Below are positions 1-9,551 of a DNA stretch of 64,000 nt, one piece after another. The stretch covers positions 91,063 through 155,062 of the forward strand of contig JADFXM010000003.1 of assembly GCA_015233565.1 (NCBI GenBank). Reading direction: 5' to 3'. How positions within the stretch are numbered: position 1 is the first letter of the stretch; every line of letters begins with the position of its first letter. Made by a program: the position numbers and the translations under genes. The notes beneath the pieces are model-generated. The model searched no databases and was not told the DNA's origin. It saw nothing but the letters and a program-made list of their open reading frames with translations. Source of the DNA: Candidatus Rifleibacteriota bacterium. Its GTDB lineage: Bacteria > Muiribacteriota > Ozemobacteria > Ozemobacterales > Ozemobacteraceae.

Positions 1-1387
1 GTTTTTTCCTGCATTTTTGACATAATCGGCGAACTAATCTTTGGGATAGTGATCCGACCAGTGTGGAAGCCACAAGATAGGATTCGACTTTCATATCTAT
101 CAGTCTGATTCCAGCGCTTGCAGCATCATTTGTGTGGAGTGTGGAGAACACCATGTGTCCGGTTAATCCCGCTTGAATTGCCATGGCGGCGGTTTCTTCG
201 TCTCTGATCTCTCCTACCATGATAACGTCTGGGTCCTGACGCAATATTGACCTCAATCCGGCAGCGAATGTAAAGCCTATTTTTGGCTTGACCGGAATTT
301 GATTGGCTCCCTTTAATTCATATTCCACCGGATCTTCAAGGGTAATGATATTAAGATCTGCACTCATGATGCGCATTATAGCGCCATATAAAGTGGTTGT
401 TTTGCCCGAACCTGTTGGGCCGGTGACTAGCAAAATTCCATTGGGACGCTTAATGAGAGAATCAAAAATTGCGAGGGTATCATTTTCCATCCCCATCATT
501 TCAAGCGTGAGCAACTCTGTCTTTCGATCTAATAATCTGAGAACAACCCGCTCACCGTGTGCTGAGGGAACACAACTAACCCTTATATCTACTTCACGCT
601 CTCCAAAGCGGACTCTTACCTTTCCATCTTGGGGAAGCCGCCTTTCAGCTATATCTAATCCGGCCATGATTTTGATTCTTGAAGCTATTGGAGCATGCAG
701 ATTACGAGGAGGGGAAAATCGTTCGAAAAGAATGCCGTCTATACGGTAGCGGATGCGAAATTTGTCAGGAGAAGGTTCGAGATGTATGTCTGAAGCCCTT
801 TCACGCAACGCCTGATATATCAGAGTATTGACGAACTTGATTACTGGAGCTTTATTTGCAGATGCCAGAACATCTTCGATTTGGAGTTTTTCGATATCTT
901 CCTCAAACCCGCTTTCGATTGTCAGGTCTTCGATTATTTCGTTCCCCCCTCTTCCGCGCCCATAGACCTCGTTGAGAGCCGAAATAATAACTGAAGGAGG
1001 TGCTATCGAGATTTTAAGAGGGAGTTTGAAGACGAGAAAAATTTCATTGAGAGGAGCATAGTTTTGAGGTTCAGAAGTGAAGACCAAGATTTTCCCATTC
1101 TCTTTTTTTAACGGAAAAATTCTATGGCGCCGTAAATGTTCCAGAGGAAAGGTTTCCAAAACTTTCGAATCAATGGTATTTACCGGTATTCCTGCTGAAA
1201 AGTCCAACTCCCATTGGCTTGCTAGGCATTTGAAAAAATCTTCTTCGTTGACAGCTCCCTCTTCAATTAATATTGTTCCGATTTTTCCACCCTTTTGAAG
1301 CTGTTTTTCAAGACATTCATCAAGGAGCGAGGGAATCAAAAAACCCCTTGAAACAAGTATTTCACCTATTTTGGATTTGGAACTCAC
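1..1387 (-). CDS. gspE: Type II secretion ATPase GspE (3' end cut by window edge)
   Basis: Cytoplasmic hexameric ATPase that powers pseudopilus assembly. I translated the minus strand: an N-terminal GspE/PilB regulatory domain (about residues 1-150), then the ATPase core with Walker A GPTGSGKTT, the Asp-box region ITLEDPVEYE, Walker B region DPDVIMVGEIRDEET and the His-box FSTLHTNDA. The frame is still open at base 1, inside the Cys-rich zinc motif (RRLCQKC), so about 462 codons are present and roughly 100 C-terminal residues lie outside. The start is GTG at 1387, overlapping the gspD stop as GTGA, so translation is probably coupled. PilB is the main alternative, but the adjacent GspD-type secretin favours type II secretion. 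Confidence 0.93.
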   Translation of the reverse strand, partial: MSSKSKIGEILVSRGFLIPSLLDECLEKQLQKGGKIGTILIEEGAVNEEDFFKCLASQWELDFSAGIPVNTIDSKVLETFPLEHLRRHRIFPLKKENGKILVFTSEPQNYAPLNEIFLVFKLPLKISIAPPSVIISALNEVYGRGRGGNEIIEDLTIESGFEEDIEKLQIEDVLASANKAPVIKFVNTLIYQALRERASDIHLEPSPDKFRIRYRIDGILFERFSPPRNLHAPIASRIKIMAGLDIAERRLPQDGKVRVRFGEREVDIRVSCVPSAHGERVVLRLLDRKTELLTLEMMGMENDTLAIFDSLIKRPNGILLVTGPTGSGKTTTLYGAIMRIMSADLNIITLEDPVEYELKGANQIPVKPKIGFTFAAGLRSILRQDPDVIMVGEIRDEETAAMAIQAGLTGHMVFSTLHTNDAASAGIRLIDMKVESYLVASTLVGSLSQRLVRRLCQKCRKK

Positions 1388-3993
1388 AAGTCTCTTTGAG
1401 AGTAAGCGGAGTCAGTGTTAGCCGCTTCAATATTGGTTGTTTCTGCGTTGGAAGTTTCGGTGTTGATCGCATCGGTGCCATCAGACTCTGTGGTTACAGC
1501 TTCTGTGCCTGAAACTTCAGGGTTATCTGCTTCCGTATTAGGACCGATTCCAACCCCCGCATTAGAGCCATTTTCAGTGAATGATTGATTCTGTGTTACT
1601 ATTGGAGCTGTAGAGGAAGAAACTTCTGAGGATTCAATTCCAGCATCTTTGAAAACCTCTTTTGCGCGTATTTTCAGTGATTCGTATTTTTTCTCCAGCT
1701 TGGATTTTAATTCCCCTGGCTTTTTATCAGCTCCTTCTTTCCTATCATCTTTTGAGTGCGATTCTTTCGAGGAATCAAAATTGGCGACTGCATCTGGAGT
1801 AGTTAAAATGTGGGGAGTCAGAAAGACCAGAAGATTTGTTTTTTGGTTGGTATTCCTTTTGTTTTTAAAAGCATTTCCAATTAATGGAATATTGGCAAAA
1901 AATGGAATTTTATCCACCACTTTTGATGCATCTTCCTTAACCAGACCGCCTATTACAATTGTTTTGTGATTAGGAAGTGTTATTGTCGTTGTCATTTTTC
2001 TTTTTGTAAGAATTGGAACGTTAAATTGATATAAGTTCTCTTCTTGTCGTTTTTTGACTTCAGAGTCAATTTTTAAACTTACAATACTAGCTGAATTGAC
2101 TCTCGGGGTCAAGGTCAGGTTGACTCCGACGTCTTCATATTTGAAGTTGGTTAAATCCATTCTACCGGAAATACTGTCTTTGGAAAACCCTTGTGGCAAA
2201 GCTACTACTTCTCCCACCATTATTTTTGCTTCCTCATTATCAGTGGAGAGGATTGTGGGGGCTGACAAAATATTAAAATCGGAGTTGTTTTGGTAAAGGC
2301 TGACCAATGATTTGATCTTTGAGTATTCGGCAACACCACCAATATTCGCTAAATCAACTGGACCATTTACTAACCCTATTTGGAATCCCTGACCTGTCAC
2401 AGCCTGACTTCTGATCCCAAAATTTGTTCCTCCAAAGCCTTGTAATCCACTTTTTTGTGAATCTATAACGCCCCATTCAATTCCAAGGCTATCGGAAAGA
2501 TTTCCGCTTACCTCAGCAATCAAAGCTTCCACCATGATTTGAGGACGCATGATGTCAAGTGATTTAATAATTGGTTCATATTGAGCGAAAAGCTGGGAGG
2601 TTCCAGTGACAAGCAGGGCATTGTTTGCCGGAACTGCAACAAAGTTAATATTATCGCTTCTGGTCGTCGGTGCGTTGGAGGTTTTATTTTTAGCCCTAGC
2701 TTGTATAAGATTATTGAGAGTTTCTGCAACGGTTTTTGCATCTGCGTGTTTTAGATTTATTAACTGAACGCCGCTACTTTCAGACGGTGGTCGACAGTCG
2801 AGTTCCCGGACAAGTTTTTCAATTCGCTTAACAATATCAATAGACCGGGTTATTACAAGAATTGCTTTTGTTCTCCTGATTGGCAGTAATCGAGTGGTTT
2901 CTATGGCTTGTGTTTCACTTGCAACGGGCCCACCTCCCGAGTCACTGTTTTTCCTGCCCAATCCTAAAATTTCCTGGACAAGTTTAATGGTTTCCGATTC
3001 ATCAGAATATTTTAACTTGATGACTTTTGTGATTTCTGGGCGGGTATCATTGGAAACTTTATCTAATTTTTTAATCAAGTCTTTGATAAATTCCATGTTT
3101 TCATGGGCGCTAACCACAAGCAAAGCATTCGTTCTTGGGTCGGGGAAAAGCATTATTCCTCCCTTCAGATCTCCTTTCCCCAAACCTCCAACATTCAGAA
3201 GTGAGTCTAATTGAGCCTTTATATATGCAGAGTTGGAGAATTCGATAGGAATTATCTCAAGTCCTGGTTTTACCCTCCCTTTCTCCAACTCTGTCATTAC
3301 TTCCACTGCGCGTTTGATGTTTATTGAACGCCCTGTAATAATCAATGTATTGGAGGGTTGATAAGTCATGATTGAAGTGTCCGGTGGAAGAAGCGGTGTT
3401 AAAAGGTTTTTTGCTTCCTCAACGCCTGTTTTTGACAATGGAATAATTTGGGTTACCAGGGTATCGTTTTCTGAGAGACCTTCAAGTTGATTCCCTCTTC
3501 TGGTTTCGGTTCCGGCTACTTTGGCCTGTGCCAGTGGAACAATCTTATACATTTTTCCGGAGGGAATCGCTGCAAATCCTTTGACTTGAAGTATAGATTC
3601 AAGAGTTGCCAACGCTTCAGTTCTGGAGAGTCTGACCGGTGATATAATTGTGATATTACCGGTTAATCCCTGATCAACAATAAATCCCTTGCCGGTTTCC
3701 TGACTTAAATACCGCAAAAGACTCATCAACTCAACGCCTTCAAAATTTATTGAAATTGAATCATCAGAAGGTTCTTTTTCGGGGCCTTGGATTATTGTCG
3801 CTTCATTAATTGAAGCAGTATTCGTAGATGGCTGGGCCAACGCTTTCAGCTCATTGACTTTTGGGACAGTCACTATTTGTCTCGAAATTGAAGCATTTCC
3901 AAGTGGGTTAGCAGCCAAAATTCGTGATGGTAAAAAAGCAGGAATTAAAAGCAGAAATAGCAAAAGATTTTTGTTCGGAAAGTTGATTTTCAT
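1384..3993 (-). CDS. gspD: Type II secretion outer-membrane secretin GspD
   Basis: Forms the outer-membrane channel of the type II secretion system. The 869-residue form starts at ATG 3993, behind an AAGGA ribosome site and directly before a signal peptide (MKINFPNKNLLLFLLLIPAF). A longer form from 4047 would bury this signal peptide and has no clear ribosome site. In order: an N0 domain (about 79-150), three N1-N3 repeats (about 170-480, with the LKYSDESETIKLVQEIL type motif), then the secretin barrel with GVNLTLTPRV, TIVIGGLV and the IPLIGNAFK segment. After the barrel is an unusual acidic Ser/Thr/Asn tail of about 120 residues with degenerate short repeats (TESDGT, TETSNAET, TNIEAANT). It lies between the Ig-like lipoprotein gene and gspE in one minus-strand operon. 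Confidence 0.93.
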   Translation of the reverse strand: MKINFPNKNLLLFLLLIPAFLPSRILAANPLGNASISRQIVTVPKVNELKALAQPSTNTASINEATIIQGPEKEPSDDSISINFEGVELMSLLRYLSQETGKGFIVDQGLTGNITIISPVRLSRTEALATLESILQVKGFAAIPSGKMYKIVPLAQAKVAGTETRRGNQLEGLSENDTLVTQIIPLSKTGVEEAKNLLTPLLPPDTSIMTYQPSNTLIITGRSINIKRAVEVMTELEKGRVKPGLEIIPIEFSNSAYIKAQLDSLLNVGGLGKGDLKGGIMLFPDPRTNALLVVSAHENMEFIKDLIKKLDKVSNDTRPEITKVIKLKYSDESETIKLVQEILGLGRKNSDSGGGPVASETQAIETTRLLPIRRTKAILVITRSIDIVKRIEKLVRELDCRPPSESSGVQLINLKHADAKTVAETLNNLIQARAKNKTSNAPTTRSDNINFVAVPANNALLVTGTSQLFAQYEPIIKSLDIMRPQIMVEALIAEVSGNLSDSLGIEWGVIDSQKSGLQGFGGTNFGIRSQAVTGQGFQIGLVNGPVDLANIGGVAEYSKIKSLVSLYQNNSDFNILSAPTILSTDNEEAKIMVGEVVALPQGFSKDSISGRMDLTNFKYEDVGVNLTLTPRVNSASIVSLKIDSEVKKRQEENLYQFNVPILTKRKMTTTITLPNHKTIVIGGLVKEDASKVVDKIPFFANIPLIGNAFKNKRNTNQKTNLLVFLTPHILTTPDAVANFDSSKESHSKDDRKEGADKKPGELKSKLEKKYESLKIRAKEVFKDAGIESSEVSSSTAPIVTQNQSFTENGSNAGVGIGPNTEADNPEVSGTEAVTTESDGTDAINTETSNAETTNIEAANTDSAYSQRDL

Positions 3994-4056
3994 CGAATTG
4001 TCCTTATAGTCCCTCTTGAACTCGCCCTTCCCATTCGTGACGGCCATTTTTTGGAG

Positions 4057-5928
4057 TTATAGTTCGCCCGTGGAAAATTGTCCCCAAATTTGATCGAATC
4101 CTTGAAGTTGTTTCCCTGTGCTTGATTTTAATCCACATGTAATTAATCGTACCAAGTATGCCTTGTTCTTCCCAAGAGTTCTTTTGGGAACAAGGTAAAG
4201 GATGGTCAAACTGCTGTTCCATGTTGCGGAAAACTCGTTATCAAGAGTGCTTCCATTTACGGTTATTTGGTTCCCTTTGTCCATGTCGCTTATCTGAATC
4301 TGAAGATTGGTTTTCAGAGAAGTTGGATCCATTGGACGGTCAAATCTGATTTCAAACGGTCCGGCTCTGGATACTCCATAATCTCCGTTTTTTGGACTGG
4401 TTGATGTGATTGAGGGAATAGAATCTGAATCAGTGGTAAAGGTTCCAAACATGCCACTGTAATTTTTTAACAGTCTTCCATCAAGTGCTCGGGCATTCCA
4501 GCGATTAACCAAAATGCTATATCGTGTGAGCTGATTAAGAGGTTGTTTGGGAGTAAGAGTCATGGTAATTGAGTTTTCCCAACTGACTGTGAATTGATTC
4601 TTTACCTCAGCTCCGTTTAAAACCGCGGTTTTTCCACCAGTTGTATTCTGAATCGTCATCTGGAAATCATCTAAAATTGTTCCTTCTTCCATTGGCTGTC
4701 CAAACCCGATCTGGAATGGCCCGTTTGTTGGTACTGCTGATTGTCCCCTAAAAGGTTTGGTCCATGACACAAAAGCGTCTGTAATGGGAACCTTGTTGAG
4801 AGGTTGAATCGTTGTATTTACAAGCGTTTCAGCATCTAGTGAAACCGGAATTGTTATCCCATTGATGCTTGAATACCCTTGCTTTTCCACGGTCAAAGGA
4901 ATATTTCCATTCCCCGGGGAAGTACTTAGAAACGCCAACCCGCCATTTCCAGATTGTTTGGCTGTTCCAGCTTGAACTTGGAATTCACTTACAGCTTGTT
5001 GTTGTCCAGCATCATTTTCATATGCATTTACTTCGATTCCTCCTCTTTTATTTTGAAAGGAATCACCTTTTGCCACAGCAACCGTAACTCCATCGAAACC
5101 AGGATAGAACTGAATTTGATCAGTGGTGTATTGAGATGTGGGAAGAAATGAAGCGTTGTATGTTATTGCCCAGTCAAGATACTGGACAGTAATATCGCTT
5201 GAACTGGCAAGCTTTGATCCTGAATCGATATCCGCCTCAATAGTTCCGTTTTGATCGCTTATTAACGTTTTGTTTAACGCAGTAATGATTACTTTTGCCT
5301 GCGGTAAGGCTGCCCATTCATCGGTAAGGCCGTCACCTCCGCTGGTTGAAAGAAGAGAGGCCCGGGAAATGGAAAGCGTGGCACGATATTTTCTTCCTCC
5401 TACAACACTTATACTGATTTTGCCGGTATTCGTTCCACCTTTTCGGTCATCAACTTTACATGAAATTTCCGTGTCAACATTCTTGCTTGGAGCTTTCCAG
5501 GTTGCTTTATTGGAAGTTTGTGAAGTAAAAACCCCTTCTGAAGCAATCCATGAATAATAGAGAGGGTCTCCATTTGGATCAATAGCTTCTGCTGTTAAAG
5601 TTATCAATCCATCAAAACCAACTACTTTTTGTGAGGCCGTAAGCGATATGACCGGAGCTTGGTTGCCTGTTAACAACTGAGATTGAGATGAAGCTAAACC
5701 ACTTCCCGGGTTCTGATAGCTGCTACTATTGCTACTATTGCTGCTATTGCTCACTCCACTTCCTATTCCCGTCCAGCTACTGGTGTCGGTTGAAGAAGTT
5801 AGATCTGACGACGAAACTGGATTGTTGCTCACTAAAGAATTGGCGCTTGTACAACCATTTAGTATTATCGCAATCGAAAATATAAAGATTACAAATGTAG
5901 TTGTCGCAAATAGATTTTTTCCGAGCAT
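4057..5928 (-). CDS. Lipoprotein with PKD-like and SbsA-type Ig-like domains
   Basis: A 623-residue exported protein. The N-terminus has a hydrophobic stretch and a lipobox ending LNGC (Cys 26), so it should be lipidated. A Ser/Asn-rich linker (about 30-75) follows, then a PKD/Ig-like domain (about 88-160, FDGLITLTAEAIDPNGDPLYY). Two C-terminal Ig-like domains of the Big_5/SbsA type each carry a GPFxIxFxxPM motif (GPFQIGFGQPM, GPFEIRFDRPM). ATG 5928 is preferred over TTG 5934 because it sits 9 nt after GGAGGAGG. It is first of three genes with gspD and gspE, so a role in secreton anchoring or as a secreted surface adhesin is plausible, but that is inference. A hairpin overlaps its ribosome site. 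Confidence 0.85.
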   Translation of the reverse strand: MLGKNLFATTTFVIFIFSIAIILNGCTSANSLVSNNPVSSSDLTSSTDTSSWTGIGSGVSNSSNSSNSSSYQNPGSGLASSQSQLLTGNQAPVISLTASQKVVGFDGLITLTAEAIDPNGDPLYYSWIASEGVFTSQTSNKATWKAPSKNVDTEISCKVDDRKGGTNTGKISISVVGGRKYRATLSISRASLLSTSGGDGLTDEWAALPQAKVIITALNKTLISDQNGTIEADIDSGSKLASSSDITVQYLDWAITYNASFLPTSQYTTDQIQFYPGFDGVTVAVAKGDSFQNKRGGIEVNAYENDAGQQQAVSEFQVQAGTAKQSGNGGLAFLSTSPGNGNIPLTVEKQGYSSINGITIPVSLDAETLVNTTIQPLNKVPITDAFVSWTKPFRGQSAVPTNGPFQIGFGQPMEEGTILDDFQMTIQNTTGGKTAVLNGAEVKNQFTVSWENSITMTLTPKQPLNQLTRYSILVNRWNARALDGRLLKNYSGMFGTFTTDSDSIPSITSTSPKNGDYGVSRAGPFEIRFDRPMDPTSLKTNLQIQISDMDKGNQITVNGSTLDNEFSATWNSSLTILYLVPKRTLGKNKAYLVRLITCGLKSSTGKQLQGFDQIWGQFSTGEL

Positions 5929-5937
5929 TTTCAAATA

Positions 5938-5974
5938 CCTCCTCCGAGGTTCTTTTTTGCTTTATCGGAGGAAG
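5938..5974 (-). promoter_or_regulatory. Hairpin sequestering the ribosome binding site of the lipoprotein-gspD-gspE operon
   Basis: On the minus strand, CTTCCTCCGA (5974-5965) can pair with TCGGAGGAGG (5947-5938): nine Watson-Crick pairs and one G-U, with a 17-nt A-rich loop. The downstream arm is the Shine-Dalgarno sequence itself, 9 nt before ATG 5928. Such a fold would block initiation until opened, for example by temperature, a protein or an RNA. The pairing is seen directly; regulation is inferred. I found no known riboswitch class here and no convincing promoter in the preceding 170 bp. Confidence 0.5.
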
Positions 5975-6146
5975 ACAAAGAATTTCTGAGAAAAAAACTA
6001 TTTTTGAAATCCGAGGACTTTGCACTTTTTTACATTCCGACATAAAGCTTATCTCCAAAACCGTGCAAAGGAAAAGCTATTTGAAACTAAGGCTAGTAGA
6101 TAATAATGGCCATAAAAAAATTTTAAATGTTGGCCTTGCTCAAATT

Positions 6147-6944
6147 TTAGGAATCAACTTTTTCGAAAATATCGTTTAATTTGTCTATTTCCTTAACTAT
6201 TATGTCGATTTCGTCAGGTTTACTTTCAGATTTAATTACAATATTGAGATCTTTCATCTCTATTTTCAGTTTTAAATTTCGGCAGGAACTTTGAAACGAA
6301 AGCTTGTGAGACTTAAATTTTTTGAGAAATGTTTCGAATTCAGTAAACAGTTTTTTGGTTTCTTCAAATTCTTTTAGATCGTTCCTCAGAGTCTTTTGTT
6401 TGACTTCGTCTTTTTCACTGGAGAGCTTTTCTGAAAGAAGGGAAATGGATTTTTCTACTTCAGGAAAATTAATTTTTGAGATCATTTCGTGAATTCGTTC
6501 TGCCCTGTCACGTGCTTTTATCAGTCTCTTCCATGCCTGGTCAATAATTTTCAAATAAGTATTCATTCCTTTCTTGTTCAGGGTATCTCGAAGGTCAAAA
6601 TAATCAAATCTTGTTTCATCAAGATCCCTATAAAGGTATTTTCTGTATAGCCAAACCAGAAGGCCTCCAAAAAGAATAAAAACGGCTATTAGTGGAATCA
6701 TTCGCACTATAGATTGCTTGAGAATAAAAACCAAACCCCCAGTTAACAATACAGCTGCGGTCCAGAATGAAATTGTTATCAGGTTTCCTTGATTTGCAAT
6801 CGGAGAAGAGTTCTCTTTTGTATAAAGGGGAGAGTCAGATGTGGAATCTAGATCTTCGGGTAATTCCTCAGGAGTTTCTTTTTCCAGATTTGGGTTGGAA
6901 TTGAGAGTGGTGTGAGGCTTGTTTTCAAATTTTTGCTTGGACAT
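6147..6944 (-). CDS. Membrane protein with two TM segments and a C-terminal coiled coil, function unknown
   Basis: A 265-residue protein with no family I recognise. Residues 1-54 are a charged, Ser/Pro/Glu-rich cytoplasmic-type leader. Two transmembrane segments lie at about 55-75 and 82-100, joined by a short basic loop. The rest (about 105-265) is Lys/Glu-rich and predicted helical or coiled coil. ATG 6944 follows an AAGAGGT ribosome site at 7 nt. The gene starts 20 bp after the O-antigen-ligase/TPR gene, so the two are probably co-transcribed; a scaffold or regulatory partner of that membrane protein is a reasonable guess only. Confidence 0.75.
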   Translation of the reverse strand: MSKQKFENKPHTTLNSNPNLEKETPEELPEDLDSTSDSPLYTKENSSPIANQGNLITISFWTAAVLLTGGLVFILKQSIVRMIPLIAVFILFGGLLVWLYRKYLYRDLDETRFDYFDLRDTLNKKGMNTYLKIIDQAWKRLIKARDRAERIHEMISKINFPEVEKSISLLSEKLSSEKDEVKQKTLRNDLKEFEETKKLFTEFETFLKKFKSHKLSFQSSCRNLKLKIEMKDLNIVIKSESKPDEIDIIVKEIDKLNDIFEKVDS

Positions 6945-6964
6945 TATTTTTACCTCTTGTTTTA

Positions 6965-9280
6965 TTACTTTTTAATCTTTTTCTGAGAGTTAATTTCCAT
7001 TATGATTTTATCAAGATCTTTCTCGAATTTCTGTCTTTTTTCGTTTAAATCGATTGGACATTCTCTAAGGGCAGATGTTAGTAATTCACGTGATTTATTT
7101 AGATCTCCTTTTTTGTAATAATAAGTAGCAAGACTGTGTGTGATTGACAGAAGATCATCCAGGCGAATGTTTTTTGTTTGTCGAATTCGGTTGTAACCTG
7201 CTAATAGAATTTCACCAGCTTTTTCAAGATCTCCATTGGTTTCCAAAAGTAAGTACCCATAGGAATTAGCATATCTTGGATTTTCAGGCATGGCTTTCCA
7301 GGCATTTTCGAAGAACTCCAGCGCTGAAGCAGTTCTGGAAAGATTGTAGCTCAAAAGCCCCTTTAGAAATAAGTATTCGTGACTGTCTGAGACAGGTTTT
7401 TCAATTGTTGTCAGATATTGTTCAGATTTATTAAACTCTTTCTGATCCATTGCAATAGAGGCAAGTAATAATTTAATCCTCGAAATGGCTGATCTTTCTT
7501 CAGGAATCCAGGTTGCCTGTAAAAGAATCCCCTGTTCGAAAAGTTCTTCAGCTTCCCTGGTTCTTCCCTCTGCAAGCAGGATTCTTCCTAGAATTTCGTG
7601 TGCCACTGAAGAACCATTGTGTCGAAAAAAATCTGCCGCCCACTTGTGCGCTTCAATTATTGCACCTTGTTCAAACAGAACCCTAGCAATGTCATATTGA
7701 CAGCCAAAAAGGTTTGTTGAAATTGAGTTCAGCAGGAAAAGCCACTCCATTTCGTCGTTCAGTTTTCCACAATTTTCATAGGATTTGGCAACACCCCAAA
7801 TCGCTTTTAAATTCCTTGGGTCAAGCTTTAAAACATTTTTAAAAGTTATCTCTGATTGCTGTGATCCTCCGTGTTTTAATTGCCCATTCCCGATCCAGAT
7901 GGATTCAGAGATTTTACCCGATTCCAAAAAGATTGAAATTCCAAAAATTGAAAAAAAGCATGCTGAAAGTAAGTGCCCAAATCTTAATAAAGAAGTAGAA
8001 TTTGTCCACTTTATTTCTTCAAGACAATTTCCAAAATGAAGGGAAGCTAAAAGAACAAAAAAGTTCGTTATGGGAGCAATCGAAAGTGAGTTATTGAAGC
8101 AGGAATTGCAAAAAATCACGAATCCAGTTACCAAAATGGCTTTAAGAAAAGGTTCTGGAAGGGAAAAATTATATGATCTTTTTTTCTTTACTGCGAGGGA
8201 AAAAGCCAGTGTCAGAAATCCACAAAATGCAAAAAGAGATAAAAATCCGGTTTCAGCAATAAGTTTAAGCGGGAAAGCGTGAGGGTCATCATTATACATG
8301 GAAAGACTAAGCATAGTTCCTAGGCGTGGTCGGAATGCTGAAAAAAGGTACTTGGACGAATCAGGGCCAAAACCAAAAAAAGGAGAGCTGGTTATCCAAT
8401 CCATTCCCATTTTCCATTCAACTAACCTGGAAACAATAAAAAAGTAGCCAAATGGTGGTTTATCCAGAGTTTCCCAGGGGTATTTGGCAACACAATAGGT
8501 TGAAATTAGATAGCAAAATAAGATTGCCAAAAAAATTACCAATGCAGGTCCAATTTTCTTCAGATAAGTAATTCTAAAAGGGAATTTCAGCCAAAAATCA
8601 GTTTTAATCAGGCCAAATCCAATTAGTAAGCATAAAAAGCCGCCAATTGATCCGGCAAGGAGAAGGGCAGAAATCTGAAGAGAAATTGAGGAGAAAAGAA
8701 AAGAATCCGGAAAAAAAACTTTTTCGGGACTTTCGATTGCTGCATAGCTCAAAAGTATGGTTGAAACCAAATAAATTGAGAGAAAATTTGGATTTCCAAA
8801 AGTTCCTACGGTTTTAAATGGAGAATCGGGCCATTTTATCGGATCTAATCCAAGAGATTGGAAAATCGAATATAAAGCCATTAAAGTTCCACAGAGAATA
8901 ATGGCTTTAATGGTTGTAGAAAAAGATTCCTTTTTTAAGGTTAACCTAAATACTACGAAAAGGATCAACTGTGAAAAAATCAGAAAACCTGATTTGACAC
9001 TTTCGATGAAACTTGAATTGAGAACGGCAAACGCAACTGATATTACTCCCACGATCAGAAAGAATCCGAATGGAAAAAAAGGCCTCACCGGCTTTTTAAA
9101 AGGATAAAGGAGCAACAAAAAAGTCAATGAAAGCGTTGCGAGCAGAACTGTTAGAAATTCCTGATAATAAAAAGGATTATCGTGGTCAAATGAAAAAATC
9201 CATACGGAAAAAACCAGCAAAACCGAAAGAGCTTTGCCCAAAAAAGGTGAAAATAAGTCAAACCATCGGGCAAGAATCAT
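6965..9280 (-). CDS. O-antigen ligase-like polytopic membrane protein with C-terminal TPR repeats
   Basis: A 771-residue two-part protein. The first about 430 residues contain some ten hydrophobic segments and a Wzy/WaaL-like region with the periplasmic-loop motif FFGFGPDSSKYLFS, followed by FRPRLGTMLSLSMYNDDPHAFPLKLIAETGFL, which resembles the conserved HN/S.yl..l.e.G signature of O-antigen ligases. Residues about 450-760 form tandem tetratricopeptide-like helices (FKNVLKLDPRNLKAIWGVAK, LEFFENAWKAMPENPRYANS). This fusion is known in Wzy_C/TPR proteins from several phyla that act in polysaccharide ligation, polymerisation or protein O-glycosylation. Start ATG 9280. It is followed closely by the coiled-coil membrane gene. 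Confidence 0.8.
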   Translation of the reverse strand: MILARWFDLFSPFLGKALSVLLVFSVWIFSFDHDNPFYYQEFLTVLLATLSLTFLLLLYPFKKPVRPFFPFGFFLIVGVISVAFAVLNSSFIESVKSGFLIFSQLILFVVFRLTLKKESFSTTIKAIILCGTLMALYSIFQSLGLDPIKWPDSPFKTVGTFGNPNFLSIYLVSTILLSYAAIESPEKVFFPDSFLFSSISLQISALLLAGSIGGFLCLLIGFGLIKTDFWLKFPFRITYLKKIGPALVIFLAILFCYLISTYCVAKYPWETLDKPPFGYFFIVSRLVEWKMGMDWITSSPFFGFGPDSSKYLFSAFRPRLGTMLSLSMYNDDPHAFPLKLIAETGFLSLFAFCGFLTLAFSLAVKKKRSYNFSLPEPFLKAILVTGFVIFCNSCFNNSLSIAPITNFFVLLASLHFGNCLEEIKWTNSTSLLRFGHLLSACFFSIFGISIFLESGKISESIWIGNGQLKHGGSQQSEITFKNVLKLDPRNLKAIWGVAKSYENCGKLNDEMEWLFLLNSISTNLFGCQYDIARVLFEQGAIIEAHKWAADFFRHNGSSVAHEILGRILLAEGRTREAEELFEQGILLQATWIPEERSAISRIKLLLASIAMDQKEFNKSEQYLTTIEKPVSDSHEYLFLKGLLSYNLSRTASALEFFENAWKAMPENPRYANSYGYLLLETNGDLEKAGEILLAGYNRIRQTKNIRLDDLLSITHSLATYYYKKGDLNKSRELLTSALRECPIDLNEKRQKFEKDLDKIIMEINSQKKIKK

Positions 9281-9551
9281 GATCTATCTCGTTTTGCTGT
9301 CTCTACATAATACCGATTGAATATATTTTGTGAATAACTTTGCAGAACTAATAAAACGTTCTCTGACAAAGTTCCTCTCGAGATACCCATGCTTTCTTTT
9401 CCAATCATTAACTCTCTTAGAAATCAGATTGCAAAGACATTTACTGCACTTCTTACTCACGAACTTTACCAAAAAAGGTTACCTGAAAACCATACCGTTG
9501 CGCAAATTACTGAAATGACACAATTTGATTAGCGATTTAATCAGGAAAAAC

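Noticed and set aside
5690..5760. Short (CTATTG)n-like repetition inside the lipoprotein gene
   Set aside because: It encodes the Ser/Asn-rich linker (repeated SSN codons) of the lipoprotein and is explained by coding low complexity.
9284..9472. A 62-codon minus-strand frame between the DUF192 and O-antigen-ligase genes
   Set aside because: No good ribosome site and no family match, overlapped by a plus-strand frame of similar length; probably chance in a 271-bp gap.
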